Origin: Fimenecus sp045594645 | Lineage (GTDB): Bacteria > Bacillota > Clostridia > Oscillospirales > Acutalibacteraceae | Assembly: GCA_045594645.1 (NCBI GenBank) | Contig: JAZNYY010000073.1 | Coordinates: 1 to 23,919 of the forward strand | Direction of reading: 5' to 3' | Length of the DNA stretch: 23,919 nucleotides | Shown: positions 21,480 through 23,919 of the stretch, in pieces | Numbering within the stretch: position 1 is the first letter of the stretch | Layout of the letters: each line of letters begins with the position of its first letter | Program-made: the position numbers and the translations under genes | Notes under the pieces: model-generated | Told to the model about the DNA's origin: nothing | The model's database searches: none | Seen by the model: the letters and a program-made list of their open reading frames with translations, nothing else

Positions 21480-22479
21480 CTGATAAACTCCCCTCTTCTT
21501 CAGCGTCAATAAAAATGCTGAAGTTTTTGGCTTTAAATGCTTCTATAAAGGCTTGTTGGTCTTGACGAAGCTTAGCGCCACCGTAATGAAGAAAAAGGTC
21601 TTCAGGCGACATATTAAGCGCTTCTGTATATGTACGCAATGAGCTAAAGGTCTGTTTTAAGTACTTATACAGATTTTCCATATTGTAAATACTTCCTTCG
21701 GGTGAAACTAATCTGATTTTCTCTGCGTCACCTGTGAAGCTCTTCCAAAACCCAGCTGACGGAATGCGTTGAGCATTCTTCTTATCGTTTGGCTTTGATA
21801 AAAAGCGTACATAGTTATTAAGTACACCCATATAAGTTTTACCAATGTCACCAAGCTCGACCCATTTCTTAATAAATTCTGTTGCTCTGTCATCTCTGAG
21901 CTGGAACTCCGCACGATACCAGGGTTCACCATTTAAGTCATCTTCTTTAAAACCACGCTCAAGTTTTTTATTATAAATTCTTAAACGCATATCAGATTGA
22001 GGAGAACCGATATACAACCACTCTTCACATAAACCACCACTAACCCAATGTTTACAACGTGAAGTCCACTTACCAGCTTTATAGTACTGTACTAATCTAT
22101 CTACTTTTAATCTATCTGTATTATCATCACAAGCAATATCAATACGAGAGAAATGTATCATACTATTACCTGTACTCTTAATTTTCAAATTTAAACAATA
22201 TTCAAAAAACAACTGCCAATCTAAATCTTGACCATATCTTTGCTTATATAAATCCTCATACATTCTGCAACCTTTACCAGACATATCAAGATAACTTTCA
22301 AATCCTTCATGACCACCATAATATATCTTAATTCCGTTAAAATATTTTGCGAATGGATAGCCGTAACGAGTGGAGCCGTCTTCCCAATTTATAGGAAAAT
22401 CTAAGCCTAAAAATTTACATAAATTTTCAAAAGTTAACTCATAGCACCTGAAGCTAAGAGTATCAACGAGAAAACGCAC
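21472..22479 (-). CDS. Rolling-circle replication initiator, Rep_trans family (PF02486-like)
   Basis: A 335-residue replication initiator of the pT181/RstA-like type found in plasmids and filamentous phages. Visible hallmarks are HFSRIDIACDD (about residue 110-120), the segment EWLYIGSPQSDMRLRIYNKK (about 155-175) with a candidate nucleophilic tyrosine, and WYRAEFQLRDDRA. Such proteins nick the plus origin and covalently attach to its 5' end. The start is GTG 22479 with GAGGGTGA just upstream and an in-frame stop further up. The gene lies just after the hairpin-rich block that probably holds its origin. The C-terminus is acidic and overlaps the next gene. Confidence 0.88.
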   Translation of the reverse strand: MRFLVDTLSFRCYELTFENLCKFLGLDFPINWEDGSTRYGYPFAKYFNGIKIYYGGHEGFESYLDMSGKGCRMYEDLYKQRYGQDLDWQLFFEYCLNLKIKSTGNSMIHFSRIDIACDDNTDRLKVDRLVQYYKAGKWTSRCKHWVSGGLCEEWLYIGSPQSDMRLRIYNKKLERGFKEDDLNGEPWYRAEFQLRDDRATEFIKKWVELGDIGKTYMGVLNNYVRFLSKPNDKKNAQRIPSAGFWKSFTGDAEKIRLVSPEGSIYNMENLYKYLKQTFSSLRTYTEALNMSPEDLFLHYGGAKLRQDQQAFIEAFKAKNFSIFIDAEEEGSLSDE

Positions 22480-22503
22480 TTTTTCACCCTCTTATTATGT
22501 GGT

Positions 22504-22696
22504 TTCAACCCCGGTGCTACCGCTCGGGGTTGAAGGCTGAAAAATCAGCCTTTTTTTAGCCACGGGCGTCGGCACCCTAAAGGGTTCCCCCGACGCAGTC
22601 TGCGCGCAAGCGCTTGCCGTGGCTGTTGCTAATAATGGAATTGTTAGCGTAATCTGCGGCCGCCGATATATCGGGCGGGCCTGCAGCTTACGCTGC
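22504..22696. other. GC-rich multi-hairpin block, candidate prophage origin/packaging region
   Basis: This stretch, mostly non-coding between rep and zot, holds at least six perfect or near-perfect stems. They are: 22504-22513/22525-22534 (10 bp); GGCTGA/TCAGCC at 22535-22550 followed by seven Ts; an outer stem AGCCACGG/CCGTGGCT (22558-22565/22617-22624) enclosing two arms, GCGTCGG/CCGACGC (22566-22572/22590-22596) and GCGC-GCAA-GCGC (22602-22613); GCTAATAA/TTGTTAGC (22628-22648); a stem on CCGATATATCGG (22658-22681); and GCAGC/GCTGC (22683-22696, reaching into the end of zot). The 22558-22624 cruciform is about 70% GC in an AT-rich neighbourhood. Filamentous phage origins and packaging signals look like this. 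Confidence 0.7.
22535..22557 (+). terminator. Plus-strand terminator-like hairpin inside the origin block
   Basis: GGCTGA-AAAA-TCAGCC followed by TTTTTTT on the plus strand, opposite to the direction of the prophage genes. It may stop transcription entering the element from the host side, or serve as a single-strand hairpin. Confidence 0.6.
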
Positions 22697-23365
22697 TTTA
22701 TTAAAGAACTTATCGTTCCAGGAAACGAACTCAAACACCTCAAGGTCCAGAGGCTTATCGTAACTATCGAAGTCATTATAATAGATAGGTCTGAAGATAA
22801 TACCACCGAGATTGAGGACACCAAAGAACTGCAGAATGAGCTCAAAGAGATTCGGAAAACGGTAGCCGTTAACAATCTCTTTAGTCATATCGTTAATATC
22901 GATAGTTCTGAAGATTCGAGTATATTTTGTAAAGAGGTTAAAGAACGGTAGCTGAGATTTCTTAACATAGAATAGGTCATATGTAAGATTTCTAATCTTC
23001 TTATCTACTGCGTTCCAGTCCTGGGTAAAATATACGATGTCATTATGGTAATGACCATGGTAAACAAAGCCCTCCACAGAAGACTTTTTAAAGTTCTTGT
23101 AATCTCTGTTATCTGCATCACAGGTTATTTCATCAAGAAGTATAAGACAACGTTGTATGTCCTTCGTGCCGATATCAGAAAAATCAATCTTAAAACAATC
23201 TTTACAAGCGAAATTAGTTAATACAGCATCATATTTATATCTACGCTTTTTGCCTTTGGCAACGCGCGCATCGTCCTTCTTAATCCTCTTATTAGCTCTA
23301 CGAGCATAACGAGCTAATAGAGTAGTTTTACCTACACGAGGAAGTCCAAAATATCCAGTTATCAT
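22688..23365 (-). CDS. Zot/pI-like filamentous phage morphogenesis ATPase
   Basis: A 225-residue P-loop protein of the Zot (pI) family, which assembles and exports filamentous virions through the inner membrane. It starts with Walker A GYFGLPRVGKTTL at residues 4-16, has Walker B CLILLDEITCDADNRDY, then the segment YHGHYHNDIVYFTQDWNAVD typical of Zot (compare the usual TQ-hand), and a hydrophobic stretch near residues 172-195 (LFELILQFFGVLNLGGIIF) that could be the membrane anchor. It is shorter than M13 pI (348) or Vibrio Zot (399), lacking most of a periplasmic tail, as expected in a Gram-positive host. The ribosome binding site AGGTGA overlaps the stop of the 38-residue gene upstream. Confidence 0.88.
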   Translation of the reverse strand: MITGYFGLPRVGKTTLLARYARRANKRIKKDDARVAKGKKRRYKYDAVLTNFACKDCFKIDFSDIGTKDIQRCLILLDEITCDADNRDYKNFKKSSVEGFVYHGHYHNDIVYFTQDWNAVDKKIRNLTYDLFYVKKSQLPFFNLFTKYTRIFRTIDINDMTKEIVNGYRFPNLFELILQFFGVLNLGGIIFRPIYYNDFDSYDKPLDLEVFEFVSWNDKFFNKAA

Positions 23366-23369
23366 AATT

Positions 23370-23486
23370 TCACCTAAAAAAGCCGAATATCAATGAAAAG
23401 ATACTCGCAAATGCAAAACCTCCGCCGACATACTCTATCAGAGGAAGATTTACTATATTCGAAAATACATTAAAAATAAAATCCAT
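23370..23486 (-). CDS. 38-residue membrane mini-protein directly upstream of zot
   Basis: ATG 23486 with GTGAGG upstream opens a 38-residue hydrophobic peptide starting MDFIFNVFSNIVNLPLIEYV, with a Gly-rich centre (GGGFAFASIFSLIFGFF) and Arg at the end. Its stop overlaps the ribosome binding site of zot. Filamentous phages encode several minor coat proteins of about 30-40 residues (pVII/pIX-like) in this genomic position, so a minor coat protein is a plausible reading. Confidence 0.6.
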   Translation of the reverse strand: MDFIFNVFSNIVNLPLIEYVGGGFAFASIFSLIFGFFR

Positions 23487-23508
23487 AATTGCCTCACTTA
23501 TTACTTAC

Positions 23509-23542
23509 GGTAAGGGACGAACTGAGGAGCTCATCCCCTACC
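23509..23542. repeat. Inverted repeat between small prophage genes
   Basis: GGTAAGGGA (23509-23517) pairs with TCCCCTACC (23534-23542) with one A-C mismatch, around a loop containing GAGCTC. It lies between the 87-residue gene and the 38-residue gene. No T run follows on the minus strand; it could be an RNA processing or stability element that sets coat gene expression. Confidence 0.45.
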
Positions 23543-23554
23543 CTAAATAAATGT

Positions 23555-23818
23555 TTAACCACGTATAAGTCGGCGAACCAGTCCAATAATTGCACCAATA
23601 ACAAAAATACCTACGGGAATGAGGAAAATAAACATAAATTCCTGAGGAAAATTATCAATCCAATCGGGAGAATATTCACGCAAGCCGTTAACAATCTGCA
23701 ATGCATATGGTACAAAATCAGCATCAGAATCCAATATAGTCTCTGCGCTAAAGAACCATACAACTAAGCCAAGAAGCCAACCTAAAAATGCGTTAAACAT
23801 CGTAGTTAATGCCGTCAT
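23555..23818 (-). CDS. 87-residue membrane protein, coat-protein candidate (copy 2 of a tandem pair)
   Basis: ATG 23818 with AAGGGT upstream. The protein has a hydrophobic N-terminal segment (FNAFLGWLLGLVVWFF), an acidic middle (ETILDSDADF), and a C-terminal membrane helix ending in basic residues (FLIPVGIFVIGAIIGLVRRL, then IRG). The last part resembles the helix and Lys-rich tail of fd pVIII in layout (GATIGIKLFKKF there, GAIIGLVRRLIRG here). A major coat protein precursor is therefore likely, with the N-terminal helix acting as signal, although the N-terminus lacks the usual basic residues. Its C-terminus is repeated in the next gene upstream. Confidence 0.68.
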   Translation of the reverse strand: MTALTTMFNAFLGWLLGLVVWFFSAETILDSDADFVPYALQIVNGLREYSPDWIDNFPQEFMFIFLIPVGIFVIGAIIGLVRRLIRG

Positions 23819-23843
23819 ACAAAGGTACCCTTATATAACCGAA

Positions 23844-23919
23844 TTAGCCACGAATAAGTCTGTGTGCAAGACCGATGACTGCACCTGCAACGAAAATGCC
23901 AACAGGGAGCAAAAGAATA
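23844..23919 (-). CDS. Coat-protein-like paralogue, 3' end only (copy 1 of the tandem pair)
   Basis: The last 24 residues are readable: ILLLPVGIFVAGAVIGLAHR then LIRG and stop TAA at 23844. They match the end of the 87-residue product almost residue for residue (PVGIFVxGAxIGLxxRLIRG), and the DNA is also clearly similar. The gene begins beyond the window. The tandem pair points to a duplicated coat protein gene. Confidence 0.7.
   Translation of the reverse strand, partial: ILLLPVGIFVAGAVIGLAHRLIRG

Larger units (their letters stand above)
20705..23919 (-). mobile_element. Inovirus-like (filamentous phage) prophage, right end beyond the window
   Basis: All genes from 20710 to the right edge run on the minus strand, are small and closely spaced, and combine a Rep_trans-type rolling-circle initiator, a Zot/pI-like ATPase, and at least four short membrane proteins, two being tandem paralogues with coat-like C-termini. 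That combination is the hallmark of filamentous phages. Between zot and rep is a GC-rich, hairpin-dense non-coding block expected of a replication origin/packaging region. No integrase, tail, capsid or terminase gene is present. The left boundary is approximate: it could lie anywhere from about 20305 to 20705. Extra genes and the other junction are outside the window. Confidence 0.82.

Noticed and set aside
22558..22624. tRNA or other structured RNA gene
   Set aside because: Cloverleaf-like stems are present, but there is no acceptor-stem length, T-loop GTTCRA or anticodon arm in the right place; phage origin hairpins fit better.
22619..22951. Plus-strand open frame across the origin block and the zot 3' end
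   Set aside because: It covers hairpin DNA and the antisense of zot; composition does not look coding.
1..23919. CRISPR array, rRNA or insertion sequence
   Set aside because: No regularly spaced repeats, no rRNA-like stretch and no transposase frame were seen on either strand.

Overview
The window looks like a piece of a low-GC Clostridia-type Firmicute chromosome, possibly a gut Oscillospirales/Ruminococcaceae relative. The lineage is inferred from Rex, a TepA-FtsK/SpoIIIE neighbourhood, a CwlD-like cortex amidase (which suggests a spore-former), AAGGAGG-type ribosome binding sites and sigma-A promoters. Genes are tightly packed, with many start/stop overlaps.

Layout, left to right. (1) 1-1347: the 3' end of a fused purL (purine synthesis), ending at a bidirectional terminator. 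(2) 1403-5160, minus strand: the operon acn-icd-rex, encoding citrate-to-2-oxoglutarate enzymes plus the NADH-sensing repressor Rex. Its promoter (5209-5237) carries two near-consensus Rex operators, so the operon is probably autoregulated by redox state. (3) 5277-12284, plus strand: a promoter and leader followed by tepA-like protease, uppP, ftsK/spoIIIE, a YgiQ-type radical SAM gene and a ComEC-like metallo-beta-lactamase-fold gene, closely spaced or overlapping. (4) 12357-14450: rpsB-tsf, with a strong extended -10 promoter and a leader that can fold into an H-type pseudoknot. (5) 14453-19078: cwlD-like amidase, radA, two uncharacterised genes, a P-loop kinase-like gene, a GNAT acetyltransferase and a hypoxanthine-DNA glycosylase-like gene. 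(6) 19128-20304: an unknown gene translationally linked to a small ECF-like sigma factor, closed by a strong terminator.

(7) About 20.3-20.7 kb to the right edge: an accessory element on the minus strand that I read as an integrated filamentous phage (inovirus-like). It encodes a Rep_trans-type rolling-circle initiator, a Zot/pI-like P-loop morphogenesis ATPase and several very small membrane proteins, including two tandem paralogues with fd-coat-like C-termini. Between zot and rep lies a GC-rich block packed with hairpins that is a good candidate for the origin and packaging signal. The right end runs off the window. The left boundary is unresolved and lies in a repeat-rich zone (20585-20700). 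A small plus-strand gene there (20330-20542) is homologous to a small gene inside the element (21246-21479).

The most notable items are the inovirus-like prophage with its structured origin block, the rpsB pseudoknot leader, the Rex-operator/acn-icd-rex circuit, the paralogous small-gene pair at the element edge, and a tepA leader that can hide its own ribosome binding site.
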